64,000 bases of DNA from an uncultured Pseudomonadales bacterium (GCA_951813295.1 CATOTI010000002.1:2924522-2988521); one strand, 5' to 3'; positions 18,602 through 27,239 are shown, counted from the first letter of the stretch. Notes: a model not told the origin generated them from the sequence alone. Program-made: numbers and translations.

Positions 18602-19747
18602 CTAGAGTCCTGATTTGTACCGACGATATTCTTCCCAGAGGAGCTCTCGCAATTCCGGGTCGGGTTCGGCCATCGCCGCTTCGCGCAACTGGCGAGCCAC
18701 GACATCGTCGTCTTTCGCATCGGGCGTATCCGGTGGAACGGACGCCGTGACCGGCACCGGTGGCCGCGGTGGCCCGATTGGACCGTTAGCACCCTGTGCG
18801 GGTGCCGAACCCTGGCCGTTGCTGACGGGGCTGCCGGACTGTTCGCCGCTGCCGGTCGGTTCGGGGACGCCGCCACCACCGCCCGATTGAGGTTGGGCAT
18901 CGGCTTTGCGCGCGGCGATGACGTTACGTTCGTCGAGAATCTCGCCATCGAAATCGCCGAGGGCTTTCTCGAGTTCGGCGTCGCCCGCTACGCTCCGATC
19001 ATCATCGCCACTGGCCCCGGGTCGTCCCGGTTCACCGCCCGCGCCCTGTTCTTCGGATTCTTCGCCGCCACCGCCGTTGGCGTCCTCTTCTTCATCGCCC
19101 CCACCGGCTTCTTCGCTGCCCGGAAGGCCCGGTAACTCGGTGCTGGTCTCCCAGCCGTCGCCATCATCGCCCGCGGGTGAACCGGGTGGCGGACCGCCGG
19201 CCTCGGCCATGTCACCTTCCATTCCGCCGCTTTGCTGGTCCTGACCTTGCTGACCGCTCTGCGGTTGGCCGCCTTGCTGTTGTTGCTGCCCCTGTTGGCC
19301 ACCTTGTTGTTGCTGCTGTGATTGCTCGCCGCCTTGCTGTTGTTCCTGGCCCTGCTGCTGCGATTGCTGGCCGCCTTGCTGGCTTGATTCCTGGGGTCGC
19401 CCGGACGGGGGCTGGCCACCACTTTGCTGCTGACTCTGGTTCTGCGGGCTCGGTGATTGTGGCGAACTCGACGAAGGACTCTGCGACGGCGAACTCGGCG
19501 AACTCGGCGAACTCGGCGGGCTCGGCATTGACTGCGGGCTCGGCATGCTGGGCGAGCTCGAGGAGGAAGGCATCGAGGGGCTCGATGATGATTGGCTGGG
19601 TCGTGAAGGTGGTGTTGGTAGCTGCGGCATCTGACACGCGGCGACCGCCCAAACGGTCGCGAGTACGAATGTTCGGCGAAGTAAACGGAACGCGCTGGGC
19701 AGTAAAACGTCAGCTCGCTCGATGGGACTTCCTGCTGCTCGAATCAT
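18602..19747 (-). CDS. Low-complexity Ser/Pro/Gln-rich lipoprotein
   Basis: A 381-residue protein with an N-terminal signal ending in WAVAAC (Cys38), so probably a lipoprotein. Residues 40-100 are almost entirely Ser, Pro, Met and Gln; 100-180 are Gln/Gly/Ser repeats of the GGQQSQQQGQEQQQGGEQ kind; 180-270 are Gly/Glu/Asp rich. Only the C terminus looks folded: a helix VARQLREAAMAEPDPELREL ending EEYRRYKSGL. Such a long disordered tether with a short terminal helix suggests a linker reaching across the periplasm or cell wall. The ATG follows a GGGGAAGGG purine run. It is the first gene of the cluster. Confidence 0.75.
   Translation of the reverse strand: MIRAAGSPIERADVLLPSAFRLLRRTFVLATVWAVAACQMPQLPTPPSRPSQSSSSPSMPSSSSSPSMPSPQSMPSPPSSPSSPSSPSQSPSSSSPQSPSPQNQSQQQSGGQPPSGRPQESSQQGGQQSQQQGQEQQQGGEQSQQQQQGGQQGQQQQQGGQPQSGQQGQDQQSGGMEGDMAEAGGPPPGSPAGDDGDGWETSTELPGLPGSEEAGGGDEEEDANGGGGEESEEQGAGGEPGRPGASGDDDRSVAGDAELEKALGDFDGEILDERNVIAARKADAQPQSGGGGGVPEPTGSGEQSGSPVSNGQGSAPAQGANGPIGPPRPPVPVTASVPPDTPDAKDDDVVARQLREAAMAEPDPELRELLWEEYRRYKSGL
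19236..19610. repeat. Low-complexity coding repeats inside the Ser/Pro/Gln-rich lipoprotein gene
   Basis: On the plus strand the bases show short imperfect repeats such as ttgctgttgttgctg and gaactcggc, the latter several times in tandem near 19490-19520. Read on the coding strand they give the Gln-Gln-Gly and Ser-Pro-Ser runs. Repeats of this type can change length by slippage, so tether length may vary between strains. Confidence 0.7.
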
Positions 19748-19877
19748 GGCCCTTCCCCTGACACGTCTTGTCTTTACGAGACGACGTCCAACTTTCCGTC
19801 GAACTTATCCGATCTACTCATTAGAAACCGCTCCGCCGGAAGGTTCCCCAAACTTCGTACAGGTTTGTCGGTGGTGA

Positions 19878-21278
19878 TCAATCCGTTCTTTCTGTCCCGT
19901 ATTCGGGGTAATAGTCGAAGCGATACGCGATGCGTACGTCGTTCGTCTCCTGTGGCTCACCATCGAGGAAAGCGGGTCGATAGCGTGCGAGCCGAGCGGA
20001 CCGCCGCGCCCGTAAATCCATTATCCCGTCTGGATCCGACTCGAGCAGGTCGACACGATCGACGAATCCGCGCTTGCTGATACTGACCGCCATCTCGACG
20101 ACGCCTTCCATCCGGTCGTCCGCGCTTCGATCGGTGGGCGCTCGAGGATTGGGTGGCAACGGAAGGTAGAGCGCTGTGGGGTACGAAAATTCCGCGTCGT
20201 GAGCCGCCCGATCACTCTGCAGCAGCTCCGATGCCCGTCGGTAAAGCGGTAGGGCGCGCGTGTATTTGTCGAAGATCAGGAACCAATCCGCGAGATCCAA
20301 CATCGCCCGAGCGACGTCGTTTGGCCCGTATCGATCGGTTGCCCTGACGATCTTGACCGCGTCGATTAACGCCCGTTCTCCGCGCGCGAAGGCGTTGATC
20401 ATCACGGGCCGGGCCATCGGATCGCGTTGGGTGCTGCGCCCGCGCGGCGCGACGGCGTCGACGTCGAAAGTATTGGTTGGCGGATAACGCTCGTCTCGGT
20501 AGGTCTTCGCGATACCGCGTAAGGCGCGTAGCCGTAGCGGATCGTCCGCGGGTAACGTCGTCGAAGCGATGCGGTTGGCGTGTTCGAAAAGGTCGCGTGC
20601 CGAGAAGATGTTGTAGGTCGCCATGTACCAGTCGGCAAGCGCGAAGATTCCGTCGAGCAGACGAGGGTCGTCGCCCCGATACGATCGCAACAGCACGCCG
20701 TACGCGTATTCGTGGCGGTCGTTGGCGCCGATCAGGTCGCCCCGGTCGGCGAGGAGAGCAGCTTCCCGGTAGACGACGTTCACCTGCTCGGGCGAATGCA
20801 ACCCCGCGTTGACCCGCGTGACGTGGAGCGCGCGCTCGTAAGCGCCGAGCGCTGCATCCGCGTTGCCTAATTCGGCTAGCGCGTCGCCGAGCAACACCAA
20901 GGGTTCGATCAATGCCGCGTCGTATCGGTTCCGCGCGGCTTCGATCTGATTGATTTCAGTCTGGGCGATCTCGACGGCCTGGAGGAACTCGCGCGCGGCG
21001 ATCGCGTCTACGGCGCCCGATTGCGCGGGAATCGACTCGACGACATCGCTCGGCGTCGTCACTTCGTCGCTCGCGCCCTCGGCGAACGAAATTGAACAGG
21101 CGAAGATCGCCACGAGCAGACCGCTTCGAATCGAAGCCGATGACGGCCTTGACCCGCGAACGCGGCGGGTCGTCCGTCTGCTCAGACCTGGAGATTGTGC
21201 CTTGCTAGTCACGTGTCTTATCGGTGCTCTTGCGTTCGTCATTGTCTTTGAGTTCGTCCGAGTGTCGGCGGGCCTCAT
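19878..21278 (-). CDS. TPR protein with TonB-like C-terminal domain
   Basis: A 466-residue exported protein. After a long, poorly defined N terminus a hydrophobic signal (SGLLVAIFACSISFAEGAS) begins near residue 52. Residues about 95-330 hold tetratricopeptide-like repeats (LLGDALAELGNADAALGAYE; LADWFLIFDKYTRALPLYRR). The last 90 residues match a TonB C-terminal fold: MEGVVEMAVSISKRGFVDRV and RYRPAFLDGEPQETNDVRIA. The start is uncertain; ATG at 21278 or 21242 are both possible. A 130-base gap (19748-19877), in which I could assign no promoter or terminator, separates it from the envelope cluster on the same strand, so a link to that system is possible but unproven. Confidence 0.75.
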   Translation of the reverse strand: MRPADTRTNSKTMTNARAPIRHVTSKAQSPGLSRRTTRRVRGSRPSSASIRSGLLVAIFACSISFAEGASDEVTTPSDVVESIPAQSGAVDAIAAREFLQAVEIAQTEINQIEAARNRYDAALIEPLVLLGDALAELGNADAALGAYERALHVTRVNAGLHSPEQVNVVYREAALLADRGDLIGANDRHEYAYGVLLRSYRGDDPRLLDGIFALADWYMATYNIFSARDLFEHANRIASTTLPADDPLRLRALRGIAKTYRDERYPPTNTFDVDAVAPRGRSTQRDPMARPVMINAFARGERALIDAVKIVRATDRYGPNDVARAMLDLADWFLIFDKYTRALPLYRRASELLQSDRAAHDAEFSYPTALYLPLPPNPRAPTDRSADDRMEGVVEMAVSISKRGFVDRVDLLESDPDGIMDLRARRSARLARYRPAFLDGEPQETNDVRIAYRFDYYPEYGTERTD

Positions 21279-21357
21279 TGATCAGTCAAGGCGACGCCGA
21301 ACGAGATGATCCGGGCGGGCGGAAGACGTTGGATATGCCTCGCGAGCGGGCGGTTTC

Positions 21358-21392
21358 GTGCGGCTTCCGCACGCTTTCGCTACCATCGCGCG
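21358..21392 (+). promoter_or_regulatory. Inverted repeat plus shared -10-like 15-mer upstream of tusA
   Basis: A perfect six-base inverted repeat gtgcgg-ctt-ccgcac (21358-21372) is followed five bases later by cgctaccatcgcgcg (21378-21392), the 15-mer also found at 5812-5826. The inverted repeat would lie over the -35 region if TACCAT is the -10, so it could be an operator replacing a poor -35 box. The next gene start is 122 bases downstream, leaving room for a leader. Functional meaning is inferred. Confidence 0.3.
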
Positions 21393-21514
21393 TCGATCCC
21401 TGGGGACCGCTTGTCGAGTTGCGCCGCGCTGTGGGCGAATGGCACGACCCGCGAGAGAGATTGGAACTGGGGCCCATACAACACCGAAAGATTCGAGTCG
21501 CAAGAGAAGTGGCG

Positions 21515-21754
21515 ATGCAAACACCTCCGGAAGGCGATTTTCATGTCGACGCTATCGGGCTCAAATGCCCCGAACCGCTGATGATCGTGAGGAACCGCGT
21601 TCGCTCGATGTCGCCTGGCGAAACGGTTTCGATCGAAGCGACCGACCCGTCGACGCGGCGCGATTTCATCAACTTCTGTCGGTTTATGGGTCATGAGCTG
21701 GTTTTTGATGCCGATGACGGCGAGCGGTTCCATTTCTTGATCAAGAAAGGTTGA
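21515..21754 (+). CDS. tusA: TusA-like sulfurtransferase
   Basis: A 79-residue TusA/SirA-fold protein. The defining motif GLKCPEPLMIVRNRVR near residue 15 holds the sulfur-carrying cysteine in a CPEP context, followed by PGETVSIEATDPSTRRDFIN, the second conserved block. TusA proteins relay persulfide sulfur from cysteine desulfurase, classically for tRNA 2-thiouridine synthesis. I chose the ATG at 21515 because the family starts about ten residues before the motif; earlier in-frame starts add unrelated sequence. It leads a plus-strand run of six tightly packed genes ending at 25837. Confidence 0.9.
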   Translation: MQTPPEGDFHVDAIGLKCPEPLMIVRNRVRSMSPGETVSIEATDPSTRRDFINFCRFMGHELVFDADDGERFHFLIKKG

Positions 21755-21766
21755 TTCGGCCGGACG

Positions 21767-22243
21767 ATGAGAGGACGACATTTCTACTTCGCCTACGGCA
21801 GCAACATGGATGCTGACCGGGTCCGCGAACGAGGTCTCGCGTTTTCACAATGCCGCGGCGCGGAGCTCAGGCGTTTTGGCCTGCGCTTCAACAAACGCTC
21901 GCGCCTGCAGGAAGGTGCAGGGCACGCGAACATCGTGGTGGCGTTCGATGAAATCGTCGAAGGCGTTCTTTACGAACTCTCGGGACCGGACGAGATCTCG
22001 AAAATGGATCGCTTCGAGGGCGCGCCCGTGCAATATGGGCGCGACGTCGTCGAGGTCGTCACACGCGATAACGGTGAACAGATCTCGGCATGGACGTACT
22101 TCGGCAACCTTGCGGTGCTGTCTGATGACCTCAAACCGCCGCGGTGGTATCTGTCGCATCTGCTCGCCGGACGGCCCTTCCTGTCGGCCGACTATCTCCG
22201 GCGATTACATGCGACGCGGATCCTCGAGAGCGATGTCGATTGA
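21767..22243 (+). CDS. Gamma-glutamylcyclotransferase-like (AIG2/GGCT) protein
   Basis: A 158-residue GGCT-fold protein. The opening HFYFAYGSNMDADRVRERG is the characteristic YGSN substrate loop, and YELSGPDEISKMDRFEGAP carries the glutamate in the place of the catalytic acid. ISAWTYFGNLAVLSDDLKPP and WYLSHLLAG fit the rest of the fold. The family cyclises gamma-glutamyl amines to 5-oxoproline; the precise substrate is not determined by sequence. It begins 12 bases after tusA and overlaps epmC by 11 bases. Confidence 0.87.
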   Translation: MRGRHFYFAYGSNMDADRVRERGLAFSQCRGAELRRFGLRFNKRSRLQEGAGHANIVVAFDEIVEGVLYELSGPDEISKMDRFEGAPVQYGRDVVEVVTRDNGEQISAWTYFGNLAVLSDDLKPPRWYLSHLLAGRPFLSADYLRRLHATRILESDVD

Positions 22244-22793
22244 CGCGGCAGCTATCGGCGCACTTTTCGATCTCACGTTTGTGGCTTACGAAGTCCGCAT
22301 GCGGGGCGGTTTCGACGAGCCGGTCTATCTCCCGTCGGGCCACCACGACCTCAGCGATGTAACGGTTGCCGAGGTGCGTTTCTCCCACGATTACGCGGCG
22401 AGCGCGCTGCACGAAGCGGCGCACTGGTGCATTGCGGGGGCCGAGCGCCGATCGCTCGTCGATTACGGCTACGAGTACCTGGCGCCGCCGCGCACCGAGC
22501 CCGCAAAAGCGCTTTTTTTTGATCTCGAGAAACGCGTCCAGGCGCTCGAGTGGGTCTTCTCTCTTGCTGCACGCCTGCCGTTCCGCCCAAGCCTCGACGA
22601 CCTGACAGCGACGCCTCTTGATCTCGCGCGCTTCGCAGCCCGAATCGATGGCGCCCGCGGAGAACTGCTGGCGCGCGGCTTGCCGCGCCGGGCGGCCTTG
22701 TTTGCCGACGCGCTCGCCGAAGGGTCGGCGTGTTCAGTCGTGGGGAGAGCGATTCGAGCAACCGCCGGCGGCATGGGTCGTGCGTATGGCTGA
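22233..22793 (+). CDS. epmC: Elongation factor P hydroxylase EpmC
   Basis: EpmC (YfcM) hydroxylates the modified lysine of translation factor EF-P. The 186-residue product carries the family signature SALHEAAHWCIAGAERRSLV, an HExxH-type metal site, with nearby GGFDEPVYLPSGHHDLSD and VQALEWVFSLAARLPFRPS. The ATG at 22233 lies inside the end of the preceding gene, and the stop overlaps the next start by 8 bases, so translation of the three is likely coupled. EpmA and EpmB genes are not in the window. Confidence 0.93.
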   Translation: MSIDAAAIGALFDLTFVAYEVRMRGGFDEPVYLPSGHHDLSDVTVAEVRFSHDYAASALHEAAHWCIAGAERRSLVDYGYEYLAPPRTEPAKALFFDLEKRVQALEWVFSLAARLPFRPSLDDLTATPLDLARFAARIDGARGELLARGLPRRAALFADALAEGSACSVVGRAIRATAGGMGRAYG

Positions 22794-23865
22794 ACGATGC
22801 GACGCGGTGGTGATCGGCGCGGGGGTCGTCGGCCTTGCGGTCGCCCGCGCGCTCGCGCGCGCGGGCCGAGAAGTGATCGTGTTGGAGCGCCACGACATCA
22901 TCGGTTCGGAGACGTCGTCGCGTAACTCCGAAGTCATTCACGCTGGCATCTACTACCCGACGGGGTCTGTGAAGGCGGCGATGTGCGTTGCCGGCAAGAA
23001 GAAGCTCTACGAGCACTGCGCGCGATACAACGTTCCGCACTCGAACATCGGCAAGATCATCGTCGCGACGAGCGAGGATCAGTTCGACACCCTTAGGGGC
23101 TATCAGGAACAGGCACGCCGAAACCACGTCGGCGAATTGCCCTGGCTCGATCGTGACGAGGTTCTCGCGCTCGAGCCGGAGGTCAACGCACGAGCAGCCG
23201 TCTACTCCGAAACGACCGGCATCATCGACAGCCACGCGTTCATGCTGAGTCTCGTGGGCGACATCGAGGCCGGTGGCGGCATGATCTCGTTTCTCACCGA
23301 AGCGACCGGCCTGAGCACGGTTTCCGATGGCGTTCGAGTCGAGTGCGACGGCTATTCGTTGGACGCGAGCATCGTCGTCAACGCAGCAGGCATCCAGGCG
23401 CCGAAGATGTCCCGGCAAATCGGTGGCGACTGGCGAAGCTACTACGCTAAAGGTCATTACTACGCGTTGACGGGCAAATCGCCTTTCAAGCGGCTCGTCT
23501 ATCCCGTTGCGGAACCCGGCGGGCTCGGCGTGCACGTGACCCTCGACATGGGGGGGCAGGCGAAGTTCGGCCCGGACGTCGTCTGGCAGGAAGATGAGGA
23601 CTACAGCTTCGATTCGATCAATTTCGATCGCTTCGTCGCCGCGATCAAGCGCTATTACCCATCGCTCGACGAATCGCGTCTGCATCCGAGCTACACGGGC
23701 ATTCGGCCGAAGCTCGCGCCGAGTGGAGGCGCGGCACCGGACTTCGTGATCGAAGGCCCCGCCGAGAACGGCGCGCCAGGGTTCGTCAACCTGCTCGGTA
23801 TCGAGTCGCCTGGCCTGACGGCCTCGCTCGCGATCGCCGACCATGTGGTCGATCTCGTGTGTTGA
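22786..23865 (+). CDS. FAD-dependent oxidoreductase, L-2-hydroxyglutarate oxidase-like
   Basis: A 359-residue DAO-superfamily flavoprotein. The FAD dinucleotide motif is VVIGAGVVGLAVARALARAG followed by REVIVLER. SRNSEVIHAGIYYPTGSVKA and GIIDSHAFMLSLVGDIEAGG are close to L-2-hydroxyglutarate dehydrogenase/oxidase (LhgO) and the human L2HGDH family; HPSYTGIRPKLAPSG and GLTASLAIADHV complete the C-terminal FAD contacts. This enzyme would remove L-2-hydroxyglutarate, a side product of central metabolism. The ATG at 22786 gives a start three residues before the FAD motif. Exact substrate is an inference from family resemblance. Confidence 0.85.
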   Translation: MAERCDAVVIGAGVVGLAVARALARAGREVIVLERHDIIGSETSSRNSEVIHAGIYYPTGSVKAAMCVAGKKKLYEHCARYNVPHSNIGKIIVATSEDQFDTLRGYQEQARRNHVGELPWLDRDEVLALEPEVNARAAVYSETTGIIDSHAFMLSLVGDIEAGGGMISFLTEATGLSTVSDGVRVECDGYSLDASIVVNAAGIQAPKMSRQIGGDWRSYYAKGHYYALTGKSPFKRLVYPVAEPGGLGVHVTLDMGGQAKFGPDVVWQEDEDYSFDSINFDRFVAAIKRYYPSLDESRLHPSYTGIRPKLAPSGGAAPDFVIEGPAENGAPGFVNLLGIESPGLTASLAIADHVVDLVC

Positions 23866-24956
23866 GCTTGGGATTTGTCGTCAACCCGGTGTCGGGTATC
23901 GGCGGGACCGTCGGGCTCAAGGGAAGCGACGGGGTGGTCGGCGAGGCGCGCGGACTGGGCGGGACGGCCCGGGCCATTCCACGGGTCGAGCAACTGCTCG
24001 GCACGCACCCGCGTTGTTTTTCGGGGTTCCGGGTCTTCACGTGGGCCGGCGCGATGGGTGGAGGATTGTTGAGCCCGCACGGGATCGACGCCGAGGTAAT
24101 CGGCGAAGCCCCACCGGTCACGACGTCCGAGGACACCTGCGCCGCCGTTGACGCCTTCGTTGCCCGGCGTATCGACCTGATCGTTTTCGTCGGCGGAGAC
24201 GGGACGGCGCGCGACGTCGCGGCAAGGGCAGCGCGGACGCCCATCATCGGTCTGCCAGCCGGCGTGAAGATGCATTCGGGGGTGTTCGTACGTTCACCGG
24301 CGCGGCTCGCGGAAATCCTGGGGCGAGTACGTGACGGCGGTCTCGTCGCCGTGCGCGATGCCGAAATACGGGATCTCGACGAAGCCGCGCTCCGCCGTGG
24401 TGTGGTCAGATCGCGCTTCTACGCGGACGTGAAAGTCCCTGATCTGGGCGATTACGTGCAACACACGAAGATTGGCGGGGTGGAGGACGAAACACTCGCG
24501 CAGGCCGAAATCGCGGCGTATGTCGCGGATGAAGTACGCCAGTCGTCCTCGACGTTCCTGCTAGGGCCCGGGTCGACGGTCAGTGCGATCAAATCGGAGC
24601 TCGGCAGCACCGGCACGCTTCTGGGGTTCGATCTCTTTGATGCGTCGGGGTGCCTCGAGACGAACCTCGCGGAGCGACGCCTGCTCGAACTCGGCCAGTT
24701 CGTCGTTGTCGTGAGCTTTACGAGGGGGCAGGGCGCACTCATCGGTCGCGGCAATCTCGAGCTCTCGATCGAGGTTCTTGCGCGTCTCCGGCGTGAAGAC
24801 CTCTGGGTGGTCGGCACGAGGAACAAACTCGCGTCCCTCGACGGTCGGCCATTGCTCGTCGATTCGGGGTCGGCGACCATCGATCAGCGCTTCAGTGGGT
24901 TGATCGAGGTGATTGCCGGTTTCGACGACAAGCTCTTCGTGCGGTCGGAAAACTGA
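23859..24956 (+). CDS. ATP-NAD kinase family protein (AcoX-like)
   Basis: A 365-residue protein with the diacylglycerol/NAD-kinase nucleotide motif VFVGGDGTARDVAARAART near residue 110. The N terminus LGFVVNPVSGIGGTVGLKGS and the middle PIIGLPAGVKMHSGVFVRSP are typical of the ATP-NAD kinase/AcoX group, which is larger than classical NAD kinase (about 290 residues). No substrate is assignable; AcoX proteins occur near acetoin genes but none are present here. The GTG at 23859 overlaps the preceding stop by 7 bases. A TTG immediately after is a weaker alternative. Confidence 0.82.
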   Translation: MLSLGFVVNPVSGIGGTVGLKGSDGVVGEARGLGGTARAIPRVEQLLGTHPRCFSGFRVFTWAGAMGGGLLSPHGIDAEVIGEAPPVTTSEDTCAAVDAFVARRIDLIVFVGGDGTARDVAARAARTPIIGLPAGVKMHSGVFVRSPARLAEILGRVRDGGLVAVRDAEIRDLDEAALRRGVVRSRFYADVKVPDLGDYVQHTKIGGVEDETLAQAEIAAYVADEVRQSSSTFLLGPGSTVSAIKSELGSTGTLLGFDLFDASGCLETNLAERRLLELGQFVVVVSFTRGQGALIGRGNLELSIEVLARLRREDLWVVGTRNKLASLDGRPLLVDSGSATIDQRFSGLIEVIAGFDDKLFVRSEN

Positions 24957-25837
24957 TGGCCGTGCGCGATGTCATCGCCGAGCGGCTCGAAACGGCGAAC
25001 GGACCGCGGCGTCTGCTACACGGGCGTGGTCGATGCTACGTCGACTATGAAGACGTCACGGTGGATTGGCTGCCGCCCTTCGTTGTCGTCGCGGCCTTCT
25101 CGGACGTCGATCGTCTGGGGCTCGCGAAGGCAATTTTCGACCTCCCGGGTGTCGAGGGGGTCGTACTGCAGCGCCGCCGCGGGCGGGCCACGAGTGCCGA
25201 ATGTGTTGCGGGATCGGTACCGGACGTCTTTCTCGTCGAGGAGGCGGGACTGCAGTTCGAAGTCCGCCCGTATGAGAACCAGAACATCGGGTTCTTCCTC
25301 GACATGGCGCCTATCAGGACGTTCGTGCGATCGCGGGTCGCGGGGAAACGGGTGCTGAACCTCTTTGCCTACACCTGTGCGTTCTCGGTTGCCGCGCTCG
25401 CCGGCGATGCTGCTCATGTCGTCAACAACGACATGAGCAGGAATGCGCTCGATTGGGGACGCCGCAACCACGAACACAACGAACAGGACCTGCGGCAAAC
25501 GACGATGTTGCCGTTCAACGTCTTCAAGTCCTGGTGGAAGCTCAGGCAGCTCGGCCCCTACGACCTCGTCATCGTCGATCCGCCGTCACGACAGCGAGGC
25601 AGTTTCGACGCCGAGCGGGACTATCCGAGTGTGCTCAAACGACTACCCGATATGCTCGGCGACGGCGGTCGCGTACTCGCGTGTCTGAACTCGCCGTTCC
25701 TGCCGTTTCGGTTTCTCGAGGAGCAGACGGCGCGCCGCGCGCCCGAACTCGGTGTGGTTGACCGGCTGCATGGCGCGAGCGAATTTGAAGAGCAGGATCC
25801 CGATCGGGCGCTCAAGATCGCCCTGCTCGGGCACTGA
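24956..25837 (+). CDS. Class I SAM methyltransferase, RlmI/RlmK-like
   Basis: A 293-residue methyltransferase resembling the catalytic C-terminal half of the 23S rRNA methyltransferases RlmI and RlmKL. The block YENQNIGFFLDMAPIRTFVR and VLNLFAYTCAFSVAALAGDA is motif X-I, and LVIVDPPSRQRGSF is the DPPS catalytic motif. It lacks the PUA domain of RlmI and the THUMP and RlmL parts of RlmKL, so it is a stand-alone module; the RNA target is unknown. Its ATG shares a base with the stop of the preceding gene. It is the last gene of the plus-strand run. Confidence 0.82.
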   Translation: MAVRDVIAERLETANGPRRLLHGRGRCYVDYEDVTVDWLPPFVVVAAFSDVDRLGLAKAIFDLPGVEGVVLQRRRGRATSAECVAGSVPDVFLVEEAGLQFEVRPYENQNIGFFLDMAPIRTFVRSRVAGKRVLNLFAYTCAFSVAALAGDAAHVVNNDMSRNALDWGRRNHEHNEQDLRQTTMLPFNVFKSWWKLRQLGPYDLVIVDPPSRQRGSFDAERDYPSVLKRLPDMLGDGGRVLACLNSPFLPFRFLEEQTARRAPELGVVDRLHGASEFEEQDPDRALKIALLGH

Positions 25838-25844
25838 CCGCGCG

Positions 25845-27101
25845 CTATTGCCGATAGCTCGAGAGGAAAGTGCCGATCTTCTCGCAAGCGGTTTCGAGTT
25901 CCTCCGCGTGAGGCAGGAAGACCAGCCGGAAGTGATCCGGCGTATCGAGATTGAAGCCGGTTCCCTGCACGACGAGTAGCTTTTCCTTCTGCAAGAGGTC
26001 GAGCACGAACCGCTCGTCGTCGAGGATGTGAAACCGAGCCGGGTCGAGCCGCGGGAAGACATACAGCGCACCTTTGGGTTTCACGGCCGTCACCCCTTCG
26101 ATCGCGGTCAGCCGCTCGAAGGCGACGTCGCGCTGCTCATGCAGGCGGCCGCCGGGCTTCACCAGGTCCGCGATGCTCTGGTAGCCGCCGAGGGCGGTCT
26201 GTACCGCGTGTTGCGCCGGAACGTTGGCGCACAGGCGCATCGACGCGAGAATGTTGATGCCCTCGATATAGTCCGTCGCCCGCTCGGTCGGTCCGCTGAT
26301 GACCATCCACCCGGCCCGAAAGCCGGCGGAGCGATAGGCCTTCGAGAGCCCGTCGAAGGAGAGTGTCAGCACGTCGTCCGAGAGCGATGCGAGCGGGAAA
26401 TACTCCGCATCGTCGTAAACGATCTTGGCGTAGATTTCGTCGGCGAACTGCACAAGGCTTTTTTGCCTTGCCCACTCGGTAATCTCGAGCAGAACGGATT
26501 TATCGTAGACGGCGCCGGTCGGGTTGTTCGGATTGATGACGACGATGCCTTTTGTGCGCGGCGTCGTTTTCGCTTTGATGTCCTCGAGATCGGGGTTCCA
26601 TTCGGCGCTCTCGTCACAGCGGTAGTGCACGGGAATGCCCCCGGCGAGCCGAACCGCTGCCGTCCAGAGCGGATAGTCGGGCGCCGGCAATAGAATCTCG
26701 TCGCCGTCGTTCAGGAGCGCCTGCATCGCCATCATGATGAGCTCGCTGACGCCGTTGCCGATAAAGATATCGCCGATGTCGACGTCCTGAATCGCCAGGC
26801 GCTGGCATTCCTGCATCACGGCTTTTCGGGCGGAATAGAGGCCCTTCGAATCGCAATATCCCTGCGAAGTCGGCAGGTTGTGGATGACGTCTCTCAAGAT
26901 CTCTTCCGGCGCGTCGAAACCGAACGGTGCGGGATTGCCGATGTTGAGCTTGAGGATGCGGTGGCCTTCCTCTTCGAGCCGATTGGCTTCGACGAGCACC
27001 GGACCGCGAATGTCGTAACAGACGTCGGCGAGCTTCGTCGATTTCGCGAAGCTGTGCTGTCCGCGGGGCTCCAGTGTCTCGACGGATTGATTGGCGGTCA
27101 T
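25845..27101 (-). CDS. alaA: Glutamate-pyruvate aminotransferase AlaA-like
   Basis: PLP-dependent class I aminotransferase that makes alanine from pyruvate and glutamate. It is colinear with E. coli Ala[77 protein letters not shown] and [12 protein letters not shown] are all present. The PLP lysine is in [20 protein letters not shown]. With the ATG at 27101 it has 418 residues, slightly longer at the N terminus than E. coli AlaA (405). An alternative ATG lies at 27131. It converges on the methyltransferase gene with a 7-base gap and is divergent from msrB. Confidence 0.94.
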   Translation of the reverse strand: MTANQSVETLEPRGQHSFAKSTKLADVCYDIRGPVLVEANRLEEEGHRILKLNIGNPAPFGFDAPEEILRDVIHNLPTSQGYCDSKGLYSARKAVMQECQRLAIQDVDIGDIFIGNGVSELIMMAMQALLNDGDEILLPAPDYPLWTAAVRLAGGIPVHYRCDESAEWNPDLEDIKAKTTPRTKGIVVINPNNPTGAVYDKSVLLEITEWARQKSLVQFADEIYAKIVYDDAEYFPLASLSDDVLTLSFDGLSKAYRSAGFRAGWMVISGPTERATDYIEGINILASMRLCANVPAQHAVQTALGGYQSIADLVKPGGRLHEQRDVAFERLTAIEGVTAVKPKGALYVFPRLDPARFHILDDERFVLDLLQKEKLLVVQGTGFNLDTPDHFRLVFLPHAEELETACEKIGTFLSSYRQ

Positions 27102-27239
27102 GGCTGGTACTCTGCTGAGGCTTGCTTTCATAGCAACGCCTCTTCGAAGATTCGGGTTATTGATCAACGGCGAGGACGCTGGCGAAAACCGCAAAGCATC
27201 GACCACCACCTTGATCGCGAGGCGACGCAGGATACAGAT

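Noticed and set aside
7730-19747. Zorya-type anti-phage defence (MotA-like ZorA with partner)
   Set aside because: Zorya uses ZorA with an OmpA-like ZorB plus a helicase or nuclease; here there is no OmpA-type domain, no helicase and no nuclease, while lipoproteins and vWA domains dominate.
22351-23844. 497-residue minus-strand frame opposite epmC and the L-2-hydroxyglutarate oxidase-like gene
   Set aside because: It spans two recognised genes on the other strand, is rich in Arg/Asp/Val and shows no domain.
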